Notes under the pieces: model-generated
The model's database searches: none
The model's input: only the letters and a program-made list of their open reading frames with translations
What the model was told of the DNA's origin: nothing
Shown: positions 6,574 through 13,494 of the stretch, piece by piece
Position numbering within the stretch: position 1 is the first letter of the stretch
Layout of the letters: the number at the start of each line of letters is the position of its first letter
Made by a program: the position numbers and the translations under genes
Assembly: GCA_003233255.1 (NCBI GenBank)
Contig: QILH01000118.1
Location: 1-13,563, forward strand
Direction: 5' to 3'
DNA length: 13,563 nt
Source of the DNA: Gammaproteobacteria bacterium
GTDB taxonomy: Bacteria > Pseudomonadota > Gammaproteobacteria > UBA6429 > Thiohalophilaceae

Positions 6574-8730
6574 TTATTGTTCAGGGCGAGGCAGGGTGAT
6601 TCTGAACTCAACGCCAGAATGGTCCGTTAAATTTTGTGCGATCACCTGGCCATGATGATATTCAACGATCAAACGCACGATATACAGCCCAAGACCAAGG
6701 TGAGGTTGCTCAGCCTTTTTATCGCGAACCGATACCATCGATTCAAACAGATTAGCGTACATTTCTTCGGGCAAAGTTGGCCCTTTGTTGCTAATGATAA
6801 TCTGCACCGTATCCTCGGTCAGGATCAGGTTAATTTTGATAACCGAGTCTGGGGTATGAAAATCAACTGCATTGTTGATGAGCTTATCAAGCATTTGTGC
6901 GATAAGATCCGGTGAGCCGACAATAGTGATACCGTCGTGAGTGGATACGAATAACTCAAATTTTTCATGCGAGTGTGCCAGCCGATAGCCTTCTATGCAG
7001 CCTTCAATAACATTTGTTATATTAAATTTTACGGGTTGTTCACCTTGCATGGTCTGTTCAAGGCGGGTTGCTTCACTCATGCGAGTGAGAATGTTATTGA
7101 GTCGTTCGATCCCCAGTTTTGCACGTTCTATGTAGATGGCATTGCCATTGTGTTTATCTGTATGGGCCAGATTTTCAAGTGAGGAGCGTACCACGGTGAT
7201 CGGGGTTCGCAGTTCGTGTGAGAGTTTGCTGGCCATACTTTCAAGATAGCGGTTGTATTGCGCCAGTCGGTCTAGCATGTCAGACACACCTCGTGACAGA
7301 TCACCAATTTCATCTCGGTCTGAGGTTGCGGCGATGACGCCGACTACACGTCCGTCCGGGGTGATGGCCTGGTCGGTGGCATCTCGTAGTCGTCGCACGC
7401 GTATTGTTAGTCGTGTTGCAAATGCAAGCAATACAACCGCAGCGATCAAAAAGGCCAGGGCACTGAGATTGAACAAGATCTCAAGCGCACGATTTTGGGC
7501 CAATAAGATAGAATTGCTGGTTTGTTCAATCGCTATCGCACCAATAACCTGACCCTGATTCACCACGGGGTAGGTTGCGGTAAGAATATTGACCTCTTTA
7601 TCGGGTGTCTGTCGCCAGCGAACATCGGGGTCGCCTTTTAGAGCGTGTTTAAATTCTTCACTATTGAGGCGTGATGCATTTAATAGTTCATCATGAAATT
7701 CTGTCGCGGGCTGTTTCAGGATCAATTTATAAAATAACGACATTAGACCGGTGAAAAAACTGTATTCCTGTTCGGCTTGTTCATAGTCTGTCTGATGTTC
7801 AGTTTTAAGTAAGGAACCCGTACGGGCAATGACTCTATTATGTAAATCTATCACCCAGGTACGCGTGAGTGGTCGTTGTAATTTCGAGATCATCTCCTCG
7901 GCCTGTTGTGATGGGAACATCAAGGTGCCGAGGCCTTCAAGGTCATTTAATCCTGCGGTTGCGATCAAGGTATCGACTTCACGCTTTGCAGAATTATTAA
8001 CATCGGCAATCGCGAACGATAAACGACTGCCGATTAATTTAAGTGGGATTCGAATTTCAATGTTATAACCGGATGCGGTCTCTTGCCATTCACCTTTAAT
8101 ACGTTTTTCTACGCGGAGTGGTTTTGGGGTATTTAAATCATCTGTGACCTGGTGGGCATTAACCCATCCAGGTGCAATTGTGGTTACGATATAGTGTTTA
8201 ACTTCACCTTGCTTATTTTCAAGTACGATTCGTAAATGGTCGCTTTGATGTAATATGTAGTTATCAGGTTTATGATAAATAATATTTTCATCGCTAACTT
8301 CAAAAACGACATATAAATATTTCCCATAAGTGCCGAGTTGATGACGGTAGGATAATGAACTTGTCTCAGAACCTTTGAGCGCACTATTGGCATTGAACTG
8401 TTGCATGCGTTCCTGATAGGGTCGCCAGTCATCAAGATAACCGTCGAGCTGGATTCGTGAATGCAATGGGCGTACAAAGACATGTTGAATACGCGTAGTC
8501 GGTAGAGGTGCAACTGTCTGAGTGTTGAATAAGGTTGGACGGGTTGACATTACCGCCGCCACCATTTGTGTGCGCGTCAGTAAGGCATCCTCCTGCTGAC
8601 TACGTAAATAAGACTCCATCTCCTGAATATATTGTGTGCCAATCCAGGGAATGATCAATAAACTAGAGGCGACCAGTAATAGTTTAAGACGGATACTAAT
8701 TCGAAGGCGTGTTGATGTACGCTTGCTCAT
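6574..8730 (-). CDS. pdsS: Dedicated sortase system sensor histidine kinase
   Basis: A 718-residue inner-membrane sensor kinase. Order of parts: short basic N-terminus; membrane segment about 15-34; large periplasmic region about 35-415; second membrane segment about 416-437; HAMP-like linker about 438-492; HisKA with phospho-acceptor H505 in SKLSHELRTP; HATPase with N-box LINNAVDF (N619/N620) and G2 box HLGLGLYIV (677-685). The early periplasmic part, IQLDGYLDDW (93-102) to about 265, looks like a CBM9/DOMON-type beta-sandwich, suggesting glycan or small-ligand sensing. The G1 box reads SNKGPTLPE (647-655), with asparagine at the usual aspartate position. The start is set at the ATG at 8730, 8 bases past the pdsR stop. 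An in-frame TTG at 8790 would add 20 residues, but only by overlapping pdsR, and there is no clear ribosome binding site for either. The name follows a matching architecture and the sortase, target and regulator neighbours. Confidence 0.92.
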   Translation of the reverse strand: MSKRTSTRLRISIRLKLLLVASSLLIIPWIGTQYIQEMESYLRSQQEDALLTRTQMVAAVMSTRPTLFNTQTVAPLPTTRIQHVFVRPLHSRIQLDGYLDDWRPYQERMQQFNANSALKGSETSSLSYRHQLGTYGKYLYVVFEVSDENIIYHKPDNYILHQSDHLRIVLENKQGEVKHYIVTTIAPGWVNAHQVTDDLNTPKPLRVEKRIKGEWQETASGYNIEIRIPLKLIGSRLSFAIADVNNSAKREVDTLIATAGLNDLEGLGTLMFPSQQAEEMISKLQRPLTRTWVIDLHNRVIARTGSLLKTEHQTDYEQAEQEYSFFTGLMSLFYKLILKQPATEFHDELLNASRLNSEEFKHALKGDPDVRWRQTPDKEVNILTATYPVVNQGQVIGAIAIEQTSNSILLAQNRALEILFNLSALAFLIAAVVLLAFATRLTIRVRRLRDATDQAITPDGRVVGVIAATSDRDEIGDLSRGVSDMLDRLAQYNRYLESMASKLSHELRTPITVVRSSLENLAHTDKHNGNAIYIERAKLGIERLNNILTRMSEATRLEQTMQGEQPVKFNITNVIEGCIEGYRLAHSHEKFELFVSTHDGITIVGSPDLIAQMLDKLINNAVDFHTPDSVIKINLILTEDTVQIIISNKGPTLPEEMYANLFESMVSVRDKKAEQPHLGLGLYIVRLIVEYHHGQVIAQNLTDHSGVEFRITLPRPEQ

Positions 8731-8738
8731 GGCTGGGT

Positions 8739-9434
8739 TTATGGTGTCTCGTTCCAGCGATATCCCATGCCATACACGGTATCGATGCAATCAAAGCGGT
8801 TATCCAAGCTACAAAATTTGTTGCGTATTCTTTTAATATGAGAAGTGATGGTGGCATCGTCTACGACAATTTTAGCGTCGCTCATTAATTGGTCGCGATT
8901 TTTAACATGGCCAGGTCGCAATGCCAGCGTATGCACAATCCAGAATTCAGTCAGGGTTAAATCAACCAGATTATCATTCCAGTGCGCGGTAAAGCGGTTC
9001 ATATCCATCTTGAGTGGCCCACGGGTTATAAGGTCGTCCTCTGCAGTCGGTTTTTGCAGCGAATCCAGGCGACGGAAAAAGGCGCTGATTCGAGCGCACA
9101 GATTCGGAATGCTAATGTCTTTCGTTAAATAATCATCCGCGCCCAGGCGTAGGCCGGAAATGGTGTCGAGATCACTATCACGAGCCGTTAGAAATATAAT
9201 CGGCAAGTTCTCGGACATCGAACGCAAGGCGCGACAGAGCTCAAAACCACCATCGATTTCATCATTTAAACCGATATCAAGCAGGGCCAGATCGGGTAAG
9301 CGCTGATTAAAGGCATGCATGGCCTCTTCACGGCCAGGATATTGATCAACCTGATAGCCTTGTTTGCTTAAGGCATCGGCGTAGTTCTCACGGATAGCCG
9401 GTTCATCCTCAACAATTGCAATGGTCTTGCTCAT
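8739..9434 (-). CDS. pdsR: Dedicated sortase system response regulator (OmpR family)
   Basis: A 231-residue two-domain transcription factor. The receiver domain (about 1-120) has the acidic pocket E9/D10, phospho-acceptor D53 in LALLDIG, T83 in FLTARD and K105 in DDYLTKD. The residue after that lysine is aspartate where most family members have proline. The C-terminal winged helix (about 133-228) has LTLTEFWIVHTLALRPGHV, the recognition-helix region DDATITSHIKRIRNKF, and the closing YGMGYRW. The start is the ATG at 9434, because AAGGAGGA lies 6 bases upstream and the receiver domain begins there; an ATG at 9509 would add 25 unrelated residues. The pdsS start follows 8 bases after the stop, a classical coupled pair. 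It is divergent from the sortase target gene, which it probably controls together with its own operon. Confidence 0.93.
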   Translation of the reverse strand: MSKTIAIVEDEPAIRENYADALSKQGYQVDQYPGREEAMHAFNQRLPDLALLDIGLNDEIDGGFELCRALRSMSENLPIIFLTARDSDLDTISGLRLGADDYLTKDISIPNLCARISAFFRRLDSLQKPTAEDDLITRGPLKMDMNRFTAHWNDNLVDLTLTEFWIVHTLALRPGHVKNRDQLMSDAKIVVDDATITSHIKRIRNKFCSLDNRFDCIDTVYGMGYRWNETP

Positions 9435-9440
9435 TCGTGC

Positions 9441-9448
9441 TCCTCCTT
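9441..9448 (-). promoter_or_regulatory. Ribosome binding site fixing the pdsR start
   Basis: On the minus strand this reads AAGGAGGA, 6 bases before the ATG at 9434. It is among the strongest Shine-Dalgarno sequences in the window, and it rules against the upstream ATG at 9509. Confidence 0.8.
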
Positions 9449-9525
9449 CAATTCCCTTATACCCTAGCATAAATTTATCGTGTATTGGGCTTGCCGCGCA
9501 AATTGCCATTATTGGTCATTATTCA

Positions 9526-9541
9526 TCGGCAACTTTGCCGA
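9526..9541. repeat. Perfect 16-bp palindrome, candidate operator
   Basis: TCGGCAACTTTGCCGA has 7-bp arms that are exact reverse complements around a central CT. It lies 92 bases upstream of the pdsR start and 112 bases upstream of the target start. The half-site TTGCCG also occurs at 9491-9496, 44 bases (about four helical turns) from the copy at 9535-9540. It is not followed by a T tract, so it is unlikely to be a terminator. Confidence 0.45.
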
Positions 9542-9653
9542 ATCCTACCCCAGCTCAGTCAGAGTTAGATAGCAGACTGTAACTGTACGAAAACACCGGC
9601 GCGTAAACGGAAACATTGAGGCCAGGGAGGGCACGCTGGAACAGGAGCGAATC

Positions 9654-11789
9654 ATGTTACATCAAAATAATGACATAGAAAAAAATACCTTTGTTAATAA
9701 GAAAGAGAACGATCTGCTAAAGGTTATTCTCGATGTTATTCAACATGTGTTGATCCTGATTACGTTTTTGATGTTTTTTTCTTTTGTACAGGTGGCGATG
9801 GCAGCAGCCGAAGATAACCAGAACGCCTTATTATTGTATTCGACCGGCTCTAATGAATCTAGGTCGGCGGCAATGGTCAGAACCGATGTTGATATGCGTG
9901 TTAGTGGAATGATCAATCATACTCTGTTGACGCAGGTATTTAAGAACAGCCGTGATGAATGGGTGGAGGGGATCTATCAATTTACGTTACCCGAATCGGT
10001 TGTAGTGGATACGCTGCGGATACAGATGGGGGAGCGAGTAATTTATTCTGAAATAAAATCGAATGCACGGGCGCTTACTCAATACCAGAATGCAAAAAAA
10101 ACAGGTAAACGCACGGCGTTATTAGAACAACATCGAGCGAATATATTTAGCAGCAAGATTGCCAATATTGCTCCAGGTGAAGAAGTACGAATCGAAATTT
10201 CGTTTCAATATTTAGTAAAATATGAACAAGGTGAATTTAAACTTCGCTTCCCAATGGCGATGTTGCCACGTTACCTCTTGGGGGTGACCGTATCTGAATG
10301 GGCCGATTTTGATCCATCCATATTGAATGGATTAAATGAAAATCAGTTAGCTAACACTATTCGATTACGTTATCCGGTAACTGGGTCAGACAAACCAGTA
10401 CCTGTTTCCTTGCATATCGAGCTGGATGCGGGTTTTCCGCTCGTTGAGTTAGACAGTCGGTATCATGCTATCCACAAAACCAACCACGGTTCTGGCCGTT
10501 ACAGTATTCGCTTTAAATCCGGTATAGTTTTATCGAAACGAGATTTCGAATTATTCTGGCGTCCCGAACCTGGGCAACGTCCCAGAACGTCGGTATTTCA
10601 TGAAAAATTGGGTGACGAGCATTATTATTTTGCAATGTTATACCCACCACAACCCGAATTGTCCGATCAGACGTTACTCAATAAAGAAGTCGTTTATGTC
10701 ATTGATACTTCAGGTTCTATGGCCGGGGTATCCATTCGGCAGGCTCGAGATGCGATGTTGACGGCATTGGATGATTTAGACCCAGAGGATTTCTTTAATA
10801 TCATCACTTTCAACACACAAACGCATTCATTATTTAAGCAGTCCAGGCCAGCAAGTGTCCTGAACGTGGCGCGAGCACGTCAGTTTATTGCACTAACTAA
10901 CGCCCGGGGCGGTACCGAGATGTTACCCGCCCTTAAAAAAGCATTGGCTTATAACGAGTCCGATGCTCGTCTTCGCCAGATAATTTATTTGACCGATGGT
11001 GCTGTTGTCAATGAGCAGGAGGTATTTGAACTGTTGCGCAAAAATATACAGCAAAATAGATTATTCACCATTGGGATAGGCCCGTCGCCCAATAGCTATT
11101 TCTTACATAATGCGGCCAGGATAGGCCGGGGTACTTATACTTATATAAGTAACATCAATGAGGTGTCGATGCGACTGGGTAAATTTTTAAAAAAGATTAA
11201 CCGGCCGGTTTTGCAGAATATAAAAATTGAACACCTGTCCGGTAAGGCCGAGGTTGTACCACAGAATATTCCTGATTTATATGCGTATGAACCCGTGGTG
11301 TTCAGCATGAAGGCAAACGAACCTGTTGGCGTGGTTAATATCGTGGGTTACCGTGCGGATGAGCAATGGAGCAGGCGACTCCAATTGACTGACAGTAATA
11401 ATGGTTTCGGGGTGGCAAAGTATTGGGCCAGACAAAAAATAAAAGCCTATCTGGACGCATCAACTGATATGAATAAAACGAAAAAGTTAGAGAAATCCAT
11501 TACCGCGATAGCATTGAAACATAAAATTATGAGCCCGTATACAAGTCTGGTGGTGGTAGACAAGTCATTAACTGGTAATCCATCGAAACGAATATACAGT
11601 CATCCAATACCAGCAAGGTTAACGTCGATGCAGAACATGCAGGTTAAAACAGGCCAGGTTATCCCGCTATTGGCTAAAACAGCGACCGACACGCAGTTAA
11701 AATTCATTGTGGGTCTGGTTAGTCTGTTGCTTGCGGTGTTGGTCAGGATATTTTTACGTCGTCGTTATCAAAACAGAGAGTGGCTCTGA
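9654..11789 (+). CDS. Sortase-target VIT / von Willebrand factor A domain protein
   Basis: A 711-residue exported protein, the presumed sole substrate of the adjacent sortase. A 28-residue polar N-region precedes a hydrophobic signal segment (29-48), with likely cleavage near AMA (48-50). A VIT (vault / inter-alpha-trypsin) domain spans about 73-192. The von Willebrand A domain spans about 345-515, with an intact MIDAS metal site: DTSGSM (D351, S353, S355), T421 in GGTEM and D448 in YLTDG. The C-terminus has sortase-substrate order: motif L673-A674-K675-T676-A677, hydrophobic segment 684-701, then RRRYQNR. The expected proline is alanine here (GCT). The ATG at 9654 has AGGAG 6 bases upstream. 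The stop overlaps the sortase start as TGATG. The known family, the marine proteobacterial sortase target, has the same VIT-vWA-sorting-signal design. Its role is unproved; metal-dependent adhesion is plausible from the MIDAS. Confidence 0.93.
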   Translation: MLHQNNDIEKNTFVNKKENDLLKVILDVIQHVLILITFLMFFSFVQVAMAAAEDNQNALLLYSTGSNESRSAAMVRTDVDMRVSGMINHTLLTQVFKNSRDEWVEGIYQFTLPESVVVDTLRIQMGERVIYSEIKSNARALTQYQNAKKTGKRTALLEQHRANIFSSKIANIAPGEEVRIEISFQYLVKYEQGEFKLRFPMAMLPRYLLGVTVSEWADFDPSILNGLNENQLANTIRLRYPVTGSDKPVPVSLHIELDAGFPLVELDSRYHAIHKTNHGSGRYSIRFKSGIVLSKRDFELFWRPEPGQRPRTSVFHEKLGDEHYYFAMLYPPQPELSDQTLLNKEVVYVIDTSGSMAGVSIRQARDAMLTALDDLDPEDFFNIITFNTQTHSLFKQSRPASVLNVARARQFIALTNARGGTEMLPALKKALAYNESDARLRQIIYLTDGAVVNEQEVFELLRKNIQQNRLFTIGIGPSPNSYFLHNAARIGRGTYTYISNINEVSMRLGKFLKKINRPVLQNIKIEHLSGKAEVVPQNIPDLYAYEPVVFSMKANEPVGVVNIVGYRADEQWSRRLQLTDSNNGFGVAKYWARQKIKAYLDASTDMNKTKKLEKSITAIALKHKIMSPYTSLVVVDKSLTGNPSKRIYSHPIPARLTSMQNMQVKTGQVIPLLAKTATDTQLKFIVGLVSLLLAVLVRIFLRRRYQNREWL
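11667..11786 (+). other. C-terminal sorting signal of the vWA protein
   Basis: Codons 672-711 encode a short motif (LLAKTATDT), then about 18 hydrophobic residues (684-701), then an arginine cluster (R702-R704, R708). This is the three-part layout of sortase substrates. The pentapeptide LAKTA keeps the leucine and threonine but lacks the proline. The tail is the natural substrate site for the sortase encoded from the next base. Confidence 0.75.
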
Positions 11790-12397
11790 TGCGTTTTTTG
11801 TCCGATAAAATTCTAAAGTGGATTGTATTTATCCTGGCCGTACTGGCCGTTTATTTTCTGGCCACAGCCTTTTACATACCGGTCAAAGCGATCATTGCGC
11901 AGAATTTACTGCATTCTGCCTGGCAGTCCACGCTAGCAGGAGATACCTCGGTTAAGCCATGGCCATGGGCGGATACGTGGCCGGTTGCTCGATTACGGGT
12001 ACCGACATTGAATATCGATCAAATTGTGCTGGACGGTGACCAGGGCAGTAGTTTGGCTTTTGGTCCCGGGCAGCGTGTTCATAGTGTTAATGATAAATCA
12101 TCCGGATTAACAATGATCAGCGCCCATCGAGATACGCATTTTAAATTTTTACAGTACGTTAAGTTAGGACACCGAATTGAACTGCAAAATGAATTTGGGG
12201 ATGTAAATACCTATCAGATTGAAGATATGCAAATAATTGACTCAGAAGTAATGGGTATCCGCGCGCCCGAGCAAGGGCAATGGTTGACCCTGGTGACCTG
12301 TTATCCGTTTAATGTACTGGATAGCAATGGCCCACTTCGTTATGTTGTTTTCGCAGAACAGATTAAACCGTGCGCGAGCGAATCGTGTCAGAGCTAA
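11789..12397 (+). CDS. Gram-negative dedicated sortase (class GN)
   Basis: A 202-residue membrane-anchored cysteine transpeptidase. One N-terminal membrane segment (about 10-29) places the catalytic domain in the periplasm. The stretch WPWADTWPVARLRVPTL (58-74) is characteristic of the proteobacterial sortases. The catalytic residues are all present: H113 in ISAHRDTHF, C171 in LVTCYPF and R184 in GPLRYVVF. The ATG at 11789 overlaps the target's stop by one base; a GTG at 11780 would add three residues and is less likely. It is expected to cleave the adjacent vWA protein at its C-terminal motif and either release it or join it to an unknown acceptor amine. Cysteines C194 and C200 near the end are additional and of unknown meaning. 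Complete, about the usual length for this family. Confidence 0.95.
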   Translation: MRFLSDKILKWIVFILAVLAVYFLATAFYIPVKAIIAQNLLHSAWQSTLAGDTSVKPWPWADTWPVARLRVPTLNIDQIVLDGDQGSSLAFGPGQRVHSVNDKSSGLTMISAHRDTHFKFLQYVKLGHRIELQNEFGDVNTYQIEDMQIIDSEVMGIRAPEQGQWLTLVTCYPFNVLDSNGPLRYVVFAEQIKPCASESCQS

Positions 12398-12402
12398 TGG
12401 TG

Positions 12403-12410
12403 AAGGAGAA
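12403..12410 (+). promoter_or_regulatory. Ribosome binding site setting the start of the 83-residue gene
   Basis: AAGGAGAA stands in the 19-base gap after the sortase stop, with its GGAG 8 bases before the GTG at 12417. It argues for the GTG start and against the in-frame ATG at 12312, which lies deep inside the sortase gene. Confidence 0.75.
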
Positions 12411-12416
12411 TTTCCT

Positions 12417-12668
12417 GTGAGTAAATATACCCTGTCTATAAATATACAATCTGAAACGAAAGAGCTGCTTGAAAACCTGATGGTGACTCTTGAAACCATC
12501 AACGGCGATATTGAGAATATCGATTCGGTTGAATTATTAACCGTCAGTGGCCCAAGTTTTATTGATTATCGAAGCAAGGCTGAATCGGAATCCGCCAATA
12601 CCCCAAAACCAACGATCAATCAACGCAATCTGTTTTTAGACAAATGGGTTATTTCAGAACTGGATTGA
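12417..12668 (+). CDS. Unrecognised 83-residue protein following the sortase
   Basis: I do not recognise this family. The GTG start at 12417 is preceded by a strong ribosome binding site and lies 19 bases after the sortase stop, so the gene is very probably the third member of the target-sortase operon. The protein is acidic and has no signal peptide, membrane segment or cysteine, so it should stay in the cytoplasm. Residues 4-10 (YTLSINI) suggest a strand, 13-28 a helix rich in leucine and glutamate, 37-44 (SVELLTVS) another strand; residues 50-70 are polar and probably disordered, and the end LFLDKWVISELD could be a short helix. A cytoplasmic partner of PdsS/PdsR or of target biogenesis is possible, but nothing in the sequence shows it. 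It could also be a lineage-specific gene unrelated to the sortase. Confidence 0.72.
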   Translation: MSKYTLSINIQSETKELLENLMVTLETINGDIENIDSVELLTVSGPSFIDYRSKAESESANTPKPTINQRNLFLDKWVISELD

Positions 12669-12689
12669 TATTTTACCGGATCGATATGG

Positions 12690-13457
12690 TTAGACTTTTT
12701 CAACAAAAATGGATCGTAATTTAGCTACCTCAAGACCGGCTTCATCGGCAAAACCAATGGCACGCGTTAAGCGTCCAGGTGCAGAACGTCCCATACACAT
12801 ATGCTGCAAGTCGCCGTTAATGCCTTCAACGAATCCAGCGATCAGGCGATCTCGATCGAATGTTTGCTTAGTTAACCATTCTTGAATATCAATCACGTCA
12901 TTGGCTACGCGGGTGGCGAGTTCGCGGTGATCCTTCCATAGTGATTCGACGTTGCCGCCCGTTATCAGCCCAGAAATATTAGTCGTTAAAATATATACAT
13001 TTTTACGCACTAACTCATAAAGCAATTCATCTTCATCGGCAACACTCTTAGCGGGAATATCCAGTGTGGCCAGAGCATCAACCAGCAATGGTGCCTGCGG
13101 GCCATAAGCCGGAGAAGGGATGAGGACTTTAAAATCCTGCCCCTTTTTTTTCTCAAACCAGACGGAAATGGCCGTGGGATTTTTATACGAATACGTTTGC
13201 CAGTCGCGTGGTAGTAATTCGTTTTGTAATAGCCCTAAACATGAATGCCAGGGAGGAGGTAGTTTCTGTAATACAGGATGAAGATCACTTTCACCCACCG
13301 AGATGAGCACTAGCAGGGGATTTGGATAGTCTTTCGCAACGGCGTGCATATCCATGTCGCGAGTGACGGGGATAACGGGATGTCCGAGTTTCAGGATTCC
13401 GCGGGCAAATACCCCGCCCATTTCACCGACTCCAACTAATATTACAGGTGCTTTCAT
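12690..13457 (-). CDS. Rossmann-fold reductase, ketopantoate-reductase-like, substrate unknown
   Basis: A 255-residue cytoplasmic protein beginning with a dinucleotide-binding fingerprint, LVGVGEMGGVFARGI (G9, G11, G14), followed by a strand at 26-31 (HPVIPV). GLLQNEL (75-81, N79) resembles the LQNG motif of ketopantoate reductases. LVRKNVYILTTNISGL (149-164) resembles their catalytic K...N helix, with K152 and N160 as candidate residues. It is shorter than PanE (about 300 residues) and lacks the usual QNG glycine, so a PanE call is not justified. A 6-phosphogluconate-dehydrogenase-like reductase of unknown substrate is the safest description. The ATG at 13457 has an AGGGA-like ribosome binding site. 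The stop converges on the sortase operon with 21 bases between stop codons. No functional link to the sortase system is evident. Confidence 0.72.
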   Translation of the reverse strand: MKAPVILVGVGEMGGVFARGILKLGHPVIPVTRDMDMHAVAKDYPNPLLVLISVGESDLHPVLQKLPPPWHSCLGLLQNELLPRDWQTYSYKNPTAISVWFEKKKGQDFKVLIPSPAYGPQAPLLVDALATLDIPAKSVADEDELLYELVRKNVYILTTNISGLITGGNVESLWKDHRELATRVANDVIDIQEWLTKQTFDRDRLIAGFVEGINGDLQHMCMGRSAPGRLTRAIGFADEAGLEVAKLRSIFVEKV

Positions 13458-13488
13458 TCGTACACATCCCTAAAATTATGATGTGGCT

Positions 13489-13494
13489 AGTATA
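13489..13494 (-). promoter_or_regulatory. Candidate -10 box for the reductase gene
   Basis: On the minus strand this reads TATACT (5 of 6 to the consensus), about 31 bases before the start codon at 13457. The upstream -35 position is T-rich (CTTTTT at 17 bases) but not a clear match. The region 13458-13563 is very AT-rich and shows no gene before the window ends. Confidence 0.4.

Larger units (their letters stand above)
9435..9653. promoter_or_regulatory. Divergent regulatory region between pdsR and the sortase target gene
   Basis: These 219 bases separate two divergent operons of the same system and must hold both promoters. For pdsR (minus strand), weak candidates are a TATAAG box at 9461-9456 and a TTGCGC-N16-GATAAA pair (9501-9474). 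For the target gene (plus strand), TTGGGC-N16-CATTAT (9485-9512) is possible but weak, and would leave a leader of over 130 bases. None is convincing, which fits activator-dependent promoters. The region also contains a 16-bp palindrome (9526-9541), TTGCC words at 9491, 9503 and 9535, and a GTAAACGGAAACA stretch (9603-9615). An AGGAG ribosome binding site (9643-9647) precedes the target ATG. No credible small gene was found here. Confidence 0.55.

Noticed and set aside
8184..8513. 109-codon minus-strand open frame within pdsS in another frame
   Set aside because: Same strand but different frame from the kinase, no ribosome binding site, no recognisable protein features; the kinase frame is continuous.
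11780..11788. GTG at 11780 as the sortase start
   Set aside because: It adds only three residues ahead of an ATG that forms the common TGATG coupled junction with the target gene.
12312..12416. Longer form of the 83-residue protein starting at the ATG at 12312
   Set aside because: It would overlap the sortase catalytic region by 86 bases, whereas a strong ribosome binding site precedes the GTG at 12417.
12669..12715. Terminator after the 83-residue gene
   Set aside because: ACCG and TGGT arms near 12676-12691 give only four pairs including a wobble, and the T run at 12695-12699 is displaced, so the call is too weak.
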